From positions 1 to 64,000 of the forward strand of contig JADKBB010000017.1 in assembly GCA_016715195.1 (NCBI GenBank): a DNA stretch of 64,000 bases. The letters run 5' to 3'. Made by a program: the position numbers and the translations under genes. The DNA is from Candidatus Villigracilis proximus. Its GTDB lineage: Bacteria; Chloroflexota; Anaerolineae; Anaerolineales; Villigracilaceae. Numbering within the stretch: position 1 is the stretch's first letter; each line of letters starts with the position of its first letter. Shown piece after piece: positions 43,717 to 52,713 of this stretch. A model generated the notes under the pieces. The model saw only the letters and a program-made list of their open reading frames with translations. It did not search any database and had not been told where the DNA came from.

Positions 43717-46700
43717 CTAGTTTTCACCTGCGGGCAGGTTCGGGCAAATCAGGCGATATTCTTCTTCAAAGAATAAGGTATTCCATCTCACTTCATCAAA
43801 ATTACGGATCAAGTGTGAACAGGCAGTTTCCACGAGAGTATCACGCGTTAATAAGGGAATGGAGGGCACATCCCATATGGATACGGTCTTGCGTGAAACG
43901 GCAGCAAGCTGCTGACCGTCTGGTGAGAACGAGACACCGGATACCTTGTCCACGTGTGCGAGGCGGGCAACTTCCTGTTTGAGTTCAAGGTCGAAAAGAT
44001 AAACATAGCCGGTAGCATCACCAACGGACAAATATCTATTATTCGGGCTGAAGTCCATGGACAAAACAGCGCCGCTTGTTAATAGTTTATTCTCAATGAG
44101 ATCAAATGAGCCGTCCTCTGCATTCCATAAATATATTGTGCCTTCAGAACTGCCCGTGGCAATGAATTTTCCATCGGTGCTGAATTGGGCTGCTCCTTCC
44201 CTGCCGACTTGGCTGAGCACTGCCACCTGATTCAGTGTGGAAAGAGACCACACAATACTGCGGTTGCCTTCTTCAATACCCGCGACAAGATATTTCCCGT
44301 CGGGGGATATGGTCAGAGAAAGGGCGATGCCGTCAACATTAAAACTGGATAGTAATCCTCTGGTGTTGACATCCCAGATGTTGATCAATCCGTTTTGATC
44401 GGAGGTAATGATCTTTTTGTTATCGGGCGTGAATGCTACTGTTTCGATGGTTTGTCCGCCGTGAGAGAGGGAGTGTTTTTGCTGGCCGTCAATACTGACC
44501 AGAACAACACGGTTATGTTCTGCGATGTTGCTATCGTACTCCACAGCGGCGACCCATTTGGAATCTGAGCTGATGACCATGTCGTAGGTCAGGCCGTTGA
44601 CGGATGCTATTTTCTTGCGGCCATCCTCCTTTTCGCCTGCTTTGTCAGCCGGGATCGCCCATATACTCTGGTCGTCTGAATTCACGACCAGCCATTGACC
44701 ATCCGGGCTGAAAATCGCTTTATGCGAAAATTGAGGAATTTGGACAAATGCCTTGTGGGCCTTCAATTTTGAAATATCCCAGATGCTGATGTTTCCATCG
44801 TAATCACCAACGACCAGACGTGTGGCTGTCTTGTTAAATCGAATGGAGGAGCCAACACCGTCAATAGGGATTTGCATCACTTCCGCGCCGGTGACAGAAT
44901 CCCAGATTCGAACTGTTTTATCATAGCCGGTTGTGGCGATCCACTGATCATCGCTGCTAATGCGCACCTTTTGTACAAAGTTGGCATGGGTCATGCGCAG
45001 TCTTTCCTGACCGGTGGTTGTTTCGATCACGCGCACGGTATTATCGTCAGATACGGTTACGAACCAACTGCCGTCATTTGAAAACGTAACGTCTTCCACC
45101 CAGTCGCCATGTAGAACGGAGTATTTCTGTCCGCCGGAGGTGATCAATACACCGCGTGCCATACTGTCAGCGCCCACACTTATCATCCATTTGCCGTCAG
45201 GGCTGAACGCAACATCTATGACTTCACTGTTGTGTTTTGGCCCGGGGATGGTTTGTCCGCTCATGAATTTCCATACCGACGTTGTTCCCGTGGATGTGCC
45301 AATGCCCATGTATTGCCCGGAATCGTCGTAATCAATGACTTTAACTTCTCCATTTTGAGTGAAGAAAAATTCTTCGTTCAAAGTTTTCATGTTAATAATA
45401 CTGACAGCCCCGCTTCGTGCTATGCCCAGATATTCCCCGTCAGGATGCATGTTGACATCCCAAATAACGCCATCGAATTTCAGTGCCTTGATCGCTTCTC
45501 CGGTATTTGCATCCCAAAAGGATACCAACCCTTTTTCTGTGCCTGTAACCAGAATACTTCCATCCTTGCTGAAGGCCGAGTCATACACGATACCTTCATG
45601 TTGTATACAGAAAAATAGAGAACCGTCTTCCATGCTCCAGGCACAGGCTTTCCCAGCGGAATCCACGGTAACAAATTTTAAATAATCCGGGCTGGGTTGA
45701 ATTGTCCAGATACGGGCATTCACCGTGTTTTGGCTGATCGGTGTTGGGAGCAGGTGGATGTTGTGCCGTAAGATATTTTCTGCATCATCCAGTTCAGGCA
45801 AATTTTGATATGCATCCACAGCCAGGAGAGTACTGGCGTACAACTCGCCCACTTTTTCCTGATAAATTTTAGCTTCGGCTGCACTGCGTTGGGCTTTTGC
45901 CACTTGAGCGTTCGCATCAGCAATTATCTTTTGCTCCTCTGCGACAGCTTGCTGCGTGGCGCGTGCCATTTCTTTTTCTTCTGCATTTCTTTGGCTGATT
46001 TCCGCTCTGTCTCTGCTTTGCTGCGCTTCAATACTTTGACGAAATGCATAAAAACCCAGGATGATACTAAATGCCAAAGCCACGCCGACACCAAAGGTCA
46101 GATTTCTTTGACGTTTTACTGCGTCTTTGCGGCTGGTGTTGATATATTCCGCCTGCAAGGGAACAACTGCGCGCGTTGTATCCTTGGTGGATTCGATCAT
46201 CCAGCTTTCGCCCTCGCTTAGATCTGTGCCTTGCAGCAGATAACTTCTATTTCGATTTTTCTGCTCCCATTCTGTGGCACGTTGCAGCAGACGGGTATGC
46301 TGATGAACCCAGGTCAGATCGGTTTGGACGCTTTCCACAAGTTTTGGAACCGTGCCTTTGAAATCATCCTTCTTGGTGCGCATGTACACCCAATTGGTCG
46401 AAGCCAGTTTCGGGTGCATCTTCTGTCTTTTTTCAGGATCAACATACAGAACAGGAACGATCTTCTTGTTGTATTGGATGCCCAGTTCCAATTCATCCAT
46501 GCAGACTTTGGATTTGAGCGAATCCGGGCTGATGATAAAGACGAAGGCATCACAAGCTTTGATGGCGGCCGTAATCTCCGCCATCCAATCGGCGCTGAGT
46601 GGAATGCCTTCCCAGTCGACCCAGGCTTCAATATTGCTGTCGTCGAAGGCTTTGTTTAACTTGCGTGCAAAGAGTTTGTTTTTTCGCGAATATGAAATAA

Positions 46701-46737
46701 AGACCCTGGTTTTGCGCGATGCAGTTTTATCTGACAT
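43717..46737 (-). CDS. TIR-TM-coiled-coil-WD40 protein
   Basis: A 1006-residue protein. Residues 10-100 are a TIR domain (RVFISYSRKN; putative catalytic Glu82 in SKVCMDELELG), residues 213-232 a membrane helix (LTFGVGVALAFSIILGFYAF), about 235-300 an Ala/Glu/Gln coiled coil, and about 335-990 a WD40 region of 12 or more blades (AFSPDGKWMISVGAD, RIWDSVTGAEV). The TIR lies on the N-side of the helix with the propeller on the other, so topology needs care. TIR domains cleave NAD or make cyclic ADP-ribose signals. Second gene of the operon, and intact. Confidence 0.88.
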   Translation of the reverse strand: MSDKTASRKTRVFISYSRKNKLFARKLNKAFDDSNIEAWVDWEGIPLSADWMAEITAAIKACDAFVFIISPDSLKSKVCMDELELGIQYNKKIVPVLYVDPEKRQKMHPKLASTNWVYMRTKKDDFKGTVPKLVESVQTDLTWVHQHTRLLQRATEWEQKNRNRSYLLQGTDLSEGESWMIESTKDTTRAVVPLQAEYINTSRKDAVKRQRNLTFGVGVALAFSIILGFYAFRQSIEAQQSRDRAEISQRNAEEKEMARATQQAVAEEQKIIADANAQVAKAQRSAAEAKIYQEKVGELYASTLLAVDAYQNLPELDDAENILRHNIHLLPTPISQNTVNARIWTIQPSPDYLKFVTVDSAGKACAWSMEDGSLFFCIQHEGIVYDSAFSKDGSILVTGTEKGLVSFWDANTGEAIKALKFDGVIWDVNMHPDGEYLGIARSGAVSIINMKTLNEEFFFTQNGEVKVIDYDDSGQYMGIGTSTGTTSVWKFMSGQTIPGPKHNSEVIDVAFSPDGKWMISVGADSMARGVLITSGGQKYSVLHGDWVEDVTFSNDGSWFVTVSDDNTVRVIETTTGQERLRMTHANFVQKVRISSDDQWIATTGYDKTVRIWDSVTGAEVMQIPIDGVGSSIRFNKTATRLVVGDYDGNISIWDISKLKAHKAFVQIPQFSHKAIFSPDGQWLVVNSDDQSIWAIPADKAGEKEDGRKKIASVNGLTYDMVISSDSKWVAAVEYDSNIAEHNRVVLVSIDGQQKHSLSHGGQTIETVAFTPDNKKIITSDQNGLINIWDVNTRGLLSSFNVDGIALSLTISPDGKYLVAGIEEGNRSIVWSLSTLNQVAVLSQVGREGAAQFSTDGKFIATGSSEGTIYLWNAEDGSFDLIENKLLTSGAVLSMDFSPNNRYLSVGDATGYVYLFDLELKQEVARLAHVDKVSGVSFSPDGQQLAAVSRKTVSIWDVPSIPLLTRDTLVETACSHLIRNFDEVRWNTLFFEEEYRLICPNLPAGEN

Positions 46738-46751
46738 ACCTTATTCCCAAT

Positions 46752-48092
46752 TTAACGTGAGACAAACCAGGCTGCAACATACCCCTCATGCGTTGCATCT
46801 TTTACTTTGATCCATTTGTCGTTGGCGCCGATCTTTGCTTCACCGCCCGCTTCAGTAATGGTGAATTCATAATTGATCGGTACGCGTTTGATTAAGGAGG
46901 CGTCACTTACAACAGGCTGGTTTCGCAGGAAACCATCTCAACCGTGGTTTTTACTTTTCCCGTGGCGCTTGTTGCGACAGACGTGGTTGCCGTGGAGCCG
47001 CCCGCATATTTTACATACCAAGCCGCAACGTAACCTTCCTTTTTCGCAGCATCACGGACTTTGATCCATTGATTTTGCACACCTACTTTTGCAATCGCCT
47101 GATTGGCAGGTTCAAGGCTGATCAGTTGCTCCGAAACCGGCACACGGCGAATCAAAGTCTCCGGGGATATAACAGGCTGGGAGCGGAACGATAATTCTTC
47201 AGTAGGGTAGAGCGCCAGTGCGCCCGCAGGAACAGGCGCGGGAGCAGAGACAGGCGTTGAGGTAGAGGAAGAAGCGGTTTTTTTCTTTTGTTCAGAAACA
47301 TACCACGCAGCCACATATCCCTGATCGCCCTTGGGATCCTGAATTTGAATCCACTGACCTTGCACACCGATCTTTGATTTGGCTTGCGCCTTGGGTTCAA
47401 GACAGATCAACTCCGTCCCGTTTATCATACGTTTCCACAAATACCCGCTCACAGAAGGCTCGGCGCGTAGAGAAAGATCATCTTCACTGGCATAAATAAT
47501 AAATTTTTCAGCGGGCACAGGTACTTTTGTTACTTTGGGAGGCTCAGGCGCAACAAGGCTGTATGAGTCGAACCATAACACTGCACTGATCTCAGATGCT
47601 AATTTTGCCCCATTGTATTTATAGCGTTTGGTAAGCAATACATCCACACCGGGGCCGTCGCCGCCATATTTATAAGGATCATAAAGCGAGTAATCATCCG
47701 CCTTCTTTTCCTTTATTAAAACAAAATGGGTTTGAATTCCAACCTGCTTGTTCCAATCCACTTGCAGGATCACCGGTTTACCGGCTGCCACCGCCGCATC
47801 GATCACCGAGATCGGCGCAGGTGAAGTTTCACAAGGCTGCATATCACGATAGGCGCAATTCGGCCAAATATACGGCAGCACGCTCGGAATAAAAAACGCC
47901 CCTTGAAAACCGCCAGCCTTTTTCATTTTTTTCGTTGACGGTTACAGGGGTCTCGCTATAGCCAATTCCATTCAGCATCATCGTGACAGAAGTCAGCAGA
48001 CAACCCCACCCGCCAATGGTCTCGCTTGAATTTCCCAGAGGAGTTTGTTTCCAGGTTTCATCGTTTTGATAAAGGTTCTTTGTGACGAACAT
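46752..48092 (-). pseudogene. C39-like peptidase with three SH3b repeats, two frameshifts
   Basis: Three frames join into about 446 residues with no net length change. The N-terminal C39-like papain fold has a cysteine in IGGWGCLLTSVTMMLNGIGY, a histidine in THFVLIKEKK and Asp in LYDPYKYGG. Then come three SH3b repeats (ASEDDLSLRAEPSVSGYLWK, YPTEELSFRSQPVISPETLI, and a third ending HEGYVAAWFVSR). Breaks lie near 47930 (A7 run; resumed frame MKKAGGFQGAFF) and near 46930. ATG 48092 has AGGAGGT. First gene of the immune-like operon, 14 bases before TIR-WD40. Confidence 0.75.
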
Positions 48093-48350
48093 CGCCTTAC
48101 CTCCTGCTTTCTTTCACAATTATTTTTGGATTCTCTATAATACGACAGATTTTACCCCATTTCATTTGTAAGCGAGTCGCAACTTTACATCTTTTTTTGG
48201 ATGAAAGACCCGTTTCACGCTGACCTCAAGCCTGCCCGCCATTAATAAGCAGATTCTCCCTTTTGCCTTTCCCGCCTTACAAAAACACGATTAATCCCGA
48301 ATTTAATCCAGGCCGCAGATAAAAGCAAAAAACAGCATCCCCTGTGTGCC

Positions 48351-48372
48351 AAGCGATCTGCGTTCAAATTTT
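48351..48372. repeat. Copy of the 22-bp intergenic motif
   Basis: Identical to 29089-29110 (starts AAGCGATCTGCG). It lies between the phosphoesterase gene and the immune-like operon. Elsewhere in this 330-base gap the promoter of the operon is expected near 48125-48145 on minus (TATTATAG-like), and nothing further is recognised. Confidence 0.7.
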
Positions 48373-48384
48373 CCATTAAAAACA

Positions 48385-48419
48385 AACTCACCCTTGAAAT
48401 CTTAATTTTGGGGTGAGTT
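48385..48419 (-). terminator. Terminator of the phosphoesterase gene
   Basis: AACTCACCC and GGGTGAGTT with a 16-base loop, followed on minus by TGTTTTT. Confidence 0.7.
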
Positions 48420-48429
48420 ATGTTTTGGA

Positions 48430-49164
48430 TTATTTTGAATACTGCCTTAGCCACCAATCAGCGCCAGGCAAACTGCTCTCCCTGACTTTTTGAAGCAGCG
48501 TATCCGTATCGAAATAAACGCGGCGCGAGTCCATGCTGATCGAATTTTCAGACTGGCTGACGATCATATATTCCGCCCACGGCAGCAAACTTGGAACTGT
48601 CCCCGGAGTGTAAACGAATTTAAAAACATTGCCGACACTGCCTGAATTTAAAATAAACTTATCTCCATAACGGCGCTGCATTTGAATGTGCGAATGGCCG
48701 CCGATAAAAATATCAGCAGTTTCCTTCTCGAAATAAACATCCAGAGTTTCAACCGGCGTCGTGGACTGAATGATATCAATTGGTGAAAGGGGAGAGCCGT
48801 GAAAAGCCAGAATATTAACCCCGTTTGGTAATTGAATTTCCTGTGTGGGTTTGAACGAATCAATGAATTTTAGGTCGTCTGACGATAATTGATCTCTGCA
48901 CCAGTGCAGATCAGGGATCAAATAGTGCGTGATCTCATATTGGCCGGCGATCTCAGGATTTAAAACCGCCGCGTCATGATTCCCCTTGATAAACAAACAA
49001 TCCATGTTTTTTAATTTGTTCAACACTTCAACAGGTTGCGGCCCCATGGTTACCACATCACCGAGGCATACAATCTGATCGACGTTTTGCGAATTAATAT
49101 CCGCAAGTACCGCCTGGAATGCAGTGAAATTACCGTGAATGTCAGAAATAAAAGCGATACGCAT
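48430..49164 (-). CDS. Calcineurin-like metallophosphoesterase
   Basis: A 244-residue enzyme with all family motifs: FISDIHGN (D-x-H), CLGDVVTMGP (GDxxxxG), KGNHDAA (GNHD), FHGSPLS, and GGHSHIQ (GHxH). The two-metal site should be complete. Members act as phosphodiesterases, for example YfcE/MJ0936-type; substrate unknown. ATG 49164 is selected over 49185 because the family begins MRIAFISDIHG. Upstream it is divergent from the glycosyltransferase gene. Confidence 0.9.
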   Translation of the reverse strand: MRIAFISDIHGNFTAFQAVLADINSQNVDQIVCLGDVVTMGPQPVEVLNKLKNMDCLFIKGNHDAAVLNPEIAGQYEITHYLIPDLHWCRDQLSSDDLKFIDSFKPTQEIQLPNGVNILAFHGSPLSPIDIIQSTTPVETLDVYFEKETADIFIGGHSHIQMQRRYGDKFILNSGSVGNVFKFVYTPGTVPSLLPWAEYMIVSQSENSISMDSRRVYFDTDTLLQKVRESSLPGADWWLRQYSK

Positions 49165-49312
49165 GGGTTGCCTTTTGATTAGCAACCATTGTACACGAAC
49201 AAATCAAATTATTAACAAATTGTTGTCGAAATAGAACTTTTGGGTGATAAGTATTGTGACCCGTATCTTTTTTCCCGTTTCAGCGACTATTCTCATATCC
49301 TGTACGCTGCAA

Positions 49313-50938
49313 ATGACTGACAGGTACAATGAGATTGAATGGCTCAGAAAATTGCCAGCCAGCATTCTCAACCACCCCCAAAATTGGAATTACCCTTTGA
49401 AAACCTCCACAAAAAAAACAATTCTTTCTTCCCTTCTCGTTTTGACCTTGTTCTCCATCTTTGTTGCGGGCATGGCCTACGCTCAATTTGTTGTGCGAGA
49501 CCTGCCCGATAACGATGGCTTTTATCACATCAAACTCGCCTGGATCATGCGCACCGAAGGCCTCAAGCCTGATTTCCCCTGGCTGCCGTTGAGTATTCTT
49601 GATGCCGAAAAATTTTACGATCACCACTTTTTATTTCATGTAGCACTGATCCCTTTTACTTTTGGTGATCTGCGTGAAGGCGCAAAGTGGGCATCGGTTA
49701 TTTTTTCAAGTCTCGCTTTTCTAGCGATCTGGTATCTGTTCCATCGTCAGCGGGTGCCGTGGGCCTGGCTCTGGGCTATCGGCCTGCTGGGAATCTCAGA
49801 TGCCTTTTTGTATCGCATGAGCATCCCGCGCGCGCAGTCACTCTCGCTTGGCGTCCTCGCACTTGGCTACTTATGGCTTCTCGAAGGCAAACACTGGCGG
49901 CTTGGAATTTTGGCCTTTGTTTATGTTTGGATGTACGATGCCTTCCCGCTTCTGATCGCTCTCGGCGTTTTACATGCCGCCGCAGTTCTTTTCACAGAAC
50001 GCCGCCTTGAATATCGTCCGCTGATTTTTATTGGTGTAGGCATTTTTCTGGGCATGGTCATCAACCCGTATTTCCCGGTCAACATCACCTTTTCCATTCA
50101 ACACATGCTGCCTAAGCTTGCAGATGCAACCTCCGTCAGCGTGGGGAATGAATGGTATCCCTACGACACCGGCCAGTTGTTGAAAAACTCGCTGCCTGCA
50201 TTGGTCGCATTTGCGAGCGGCATTCTGGCCCTCGGACTCTCTGACCGCAAAATGGATGTCCGCACGGCGCTGGGATTATTCACTGCTCTTTTATTTGGAT
50301 TGATGCTTTTTCAAGCGCGTCGCTTTGTGGAATATTTTCCACCCTTCGCCTTGATCTTCGCTGCATTTGCATGGGCACCCTTGATATTCGACTCTTCGAC
50401 AAACACGCTCGGACTTAACTCTCAGCCTGATTCAAAACAACAGGCATCCTCTCCGCTGGGATATATCCGCGCAAACTTTGCGGGGATCATCTTGCTGATT
50501 GCCGTGCTGGCCGGCATGATTAAGAGTCTTCCGGCTGTGCGCGCCAGTATTGCCAAATCAAAATCTGCCGGATTGTATGCAGATGCGTCCAAGTGGCTGG
50601 CGCAAAATACACCCGAAGGCGCGCGCGTTTTCCAAACCGATTGGGACGATTTTCCGCGTTTGTTTTTCTACAACACACACAACACCTACCTGATCGGACT
50701 CGACCCAACCTACATGCAGTTATATGATGCAAAGATGTACGACACCTGGGTGGAGATCACCCGCGGCGATATGGAAAATCCATCGCAAACAATTTTAAAT
50801 ATGTTTGACGCGCGTTATATCCACACAGATTTAAATCATGGTGACTTTTTAGATCAAGCTGAGAATGACCCCGGCCTGCGCGAAGTGTATCGCGATACTG
50901 ACTCAGTTATCTTTGAAGTGATTTTGAGTGATAACTAA
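49313..50938 (+). CDS. STT3/GT-C-fold membrane glycosyltransferase-like protein
   Basis: A 541-residue integral membrane protein with about 11 helices. The first external loop carries LPDNDGFYHIKLAWI, resembling the DxD motif loop of STT3/PglB oligosaccharyltransferase-like GT-C enzymes, and a C-terminal soluble domain follows (ASKWLAQNTPEGARVFQTDW, LDPTYMQLY). It likely handles a lipid-linked sugar. ATG 49313 is chosen as the first good start; an upstream extension adds an unrelated signal-like stretch. Confidence 0.75.
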   Translation: MTDRYNEIEWLRKLPASILNHPQNWNYPLKTSTKKTILSSLLVLTLFSIFVAGMAYAQFVVRDLPDNDGFYHIKLAWIMRTEGLKPDFPWLPLSILDAEKFYDHHFLFHVALIPFTFGDLREGAKWASVIFSSLAFLAIWYLFHRQRVPWAWLWAIGLLGISDAFLYRMSIPRAQSLSLGVLALGYLWLLEGKHWRLGILAFVYVWMYDAFPLLIALGVLHAAAVLFTERRLEYRPLIFIGVGIFLGMVINPYFPVNITFSIQHMLPKLADATSVSVGNEWYPYDTGQLLKNSLPALVAFASGILALGLSDRKMDVRTALGLFTALLFGLMLFQARRFVEYFPPFALIFAAFAWAPLIFDSSTNTLGLNSQPDSKQQASSPLGYIRANFAGIILLIAVLAGMIKSLPAVRASIAKSKSAGLYADASKWLAQNTPEGARVFQTDWDDFPRLFFYNTHNTYLIGLDPTYMQLYDAKMYDTWVEITRGDMENPSQTILNMFDARYIHTDLNHGDFLDQAENDPGLREVYRDTDSVIFEVILSDN

Positions 50939-51016
50939 AACCTCACCACAGAGATCACAGAGCACACAGAGTTTCATAGTTTTTTTCAGTGCTCTGTAGT
51001 AAAAATTAAAACAAAA

Positions 51017-51111
51017 ACCCCGTAAGGGGTGTCATGATTATAGAATATGGAAAATAGATTGTTATTCAATCCCGAAGGGATGACATGGTTTTTACAGCGC
51101 CATGCCATCCC
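51017..51111. repeat. REP-like palindromic element
   Basis: ACCCCGTAAGGGGT (51017-51030) is followed by ATCCCGAAGGGAT, then GGGATGACATGG (51078-51089) opposed by CCATGCCATCCC (51100-51111) with one mismatch. Such CCC-G-AA-GGG elements are common dispersed repeats in environmental bacterial genomes. It lies between two converging glycosyltransferase genes. Immediately upstream (50941-51000) is a CACAGAG-rich stretch. Confidence 0.65.
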
Positions 51112-51126
51112 TTTTAATTTAACGGC

Positions 51127-52497
51127 CTAGTAAAGATTCGTCAGCCAGAGATTGGCTTTCTCGAAGGCAGGAGCAGGTTTCGGGTCCGATGCGATGCGAT
51201 ATGTCAGCCAGAGAATCAGCAGCGGGGCAGAGAGTCGCAGCAGCGTGGACCAGGGATAGTAGTCGAAAGTCGGCATTAAGAATTGGGCGGTGTAGGCGAG
51301 TGCGAAGATCAACCAATCGGATGTTGTGTTAAGCTTCTTAAGCAGAATTAGGAAAGGCAGAGTCAGAAAAATTCCGTGATGTTCCCAAACGAGGGGCGAT
51401 GCGAGGTTGAGCATGAGAAGTACCACGGGCATGGCGTTTAGCGCGATCTCGCCTGCGCCTGTGTAAAATGTTTTACCGCGAACGTTGCGATACATGGTGA
51501 AGAAGGCCAACCCCATGACGATGACCTTGACCGTGTATGTGGCGATGCGGGCTGCGATGAGCGGGATAAAATTTAAATTATAGAGTGCGAGGAATACCGC
51601 ATCGATCGAGCCTTCGCGGAAGTTGATATCACGCACACCGATCACTTCCTGGCTGTTGCGCAGGAAATCATAATAGGGAGTGAGGCCGTCGGTGAAAACA
51701 GGGATGGCGCCAACCAACCCGAGGCCGATGCCGAAATAAATGATCCAGCGCCAGTCGCGCTCAAGTAGAAATACAAAAGCGATGATGATCGGCGAGACTT
51801 TGAGATGCACAGCCACGGCCAGCGCCAACGCAGAGAGAAATCTCTGGCGCGGATATAACACAAGCGCCAGCAAAACAAAGTTGACCATGTGCAGGTTGAC
51901 CTGCCCGTAATATAAAGTTCGCAAGGCGGGAACGTTTACAACACAGAATAAAACAGTAATGATGACGGCCAAACGTTCTGAGAAGTTATAGCGCTTTAAG
52001 GTTGCGATCAACAGGAAGTAAAACGCCATGATCGAAGCCACGTTCATGACCCACGAAGCAAGTGTGACTCCGAATTTTCCGAGTTTTACAAATGGCTCAA
52101 GCACTACCGCCCAAAAGGGAAGGTATAAATATCCGGCTGGCAGCGGACGGTCTTTGAAGAGCTGCGTGGCGGCATCGAGATAATATTCAAGGTCGCCGTA
52201 TTCGGTGCGTTCACGTAATAAGTTGATGTATAAAAGGGAGACGAGCAGAAAGCCCGAATAGGTGAGGATATTTTTTTTGTTAAGTTTTTCTGTGTGGATA
52301 AGGAGAAGTGTGACTCCAAACAAGCTCCAGATGATCGAGGCCGCCATTAAGTTTTGCCCTAAAATGGAGTGCGGGCCTGTGCGAACAAAAGCATCGAAGA
52401 TGTTTTTGCTGTTCAACCAGAGTGAACTGGCAAGAATAATTAATGTCGCGGCTGACCAGAGGACGAGTGCTTTGAAGGTTGGTTTTTGAAATTGCAT
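51127..52497 (-). CDS. GT87-family mannosyltransferase-like membrane protein
   Basis: A 456-residue GT-C-fold protein with about 11 helices. YLYLPFWAVVLEPFVKLGKF, LRTLYYGQVNLHMVNFVLLA and AVAVHLKVSPIIIAFVFLLE are typical of the GT87 polyprenyl-phosphate-mannose-dependent transferases (DUF2029). The catalytic acid of the first loop is probably in TEYGDLEYYLDA. Its target glycan is unknown. It starts at ATG 52497. Confidence 0.85.
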   Translation of the reverse strand: MQFQKPTFKALVLWSAATLIILASSLWLNSKNIFDAFVRTGPHSILGQNLMAASIIWSLFGVTLLLIHTEKLNKKNILTYSGFLLVSLLYINLLRERTEYGDLEYYLDAATQLFKDRPLPAGYLYLPFWAVVLEPFVKLGKFGVTLASWVMNVASIMAFYFLLIATLKRYNFSERLAVIITVLFCVVNVPALRTLYYGQVNLHMVNFVLLALVLYPRQRFLSALALAVAVHLKVSPIIIAFVFLLERDWRWIIYFGIGLGLVGAIPVFTDGLTPYYDFLRNSQEVIGVRDINFREGSIDAVFLALYNLNFIPLIAARIATYTVKVIVMGLAFFTMYRNVRGKTFYTGAGEIALNAMPVVLLMLNLASPLVWEHHGIFLTLPFLILLKKLNTTSDWLIFALAYTAQFLMPTFDYYPWSTLLRLSAPLLILWLTYRIASDPKPAPAFEKANLWLTNLY

Positions 52498-52658
52498 TTC
52501 TCCATTATAAGGGGATTTTTTACCACGGGTAGATAGAGATGGATGGCTGTAGCAAAGTCAACAAACCTTAATGCGAATTTTTATTGAATTTCGAGAAAAT
52601 TTTCCAAATTTGCGCTTTTCGCGTTAAGAACCTGGGACGTTTTTTATGCGGTAGAGGA

Positions 52659-52707
52659 CAACAAAAAGGAATGCGGATTTCAAATCCGCATTCCTTTTTG
52701 TTTGTTG
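52659..52707. terminator. Long terminator downstream of the double C39-like gene
   Basis: CAACAAAAAGGAATGCGGAT with near-perfect complement, T-runs at both ends, one-base loop. It serves the minus-strand gene ending at 52714. Confidence 0.85.
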
Positions 52708-52713
52708 CTTGAC

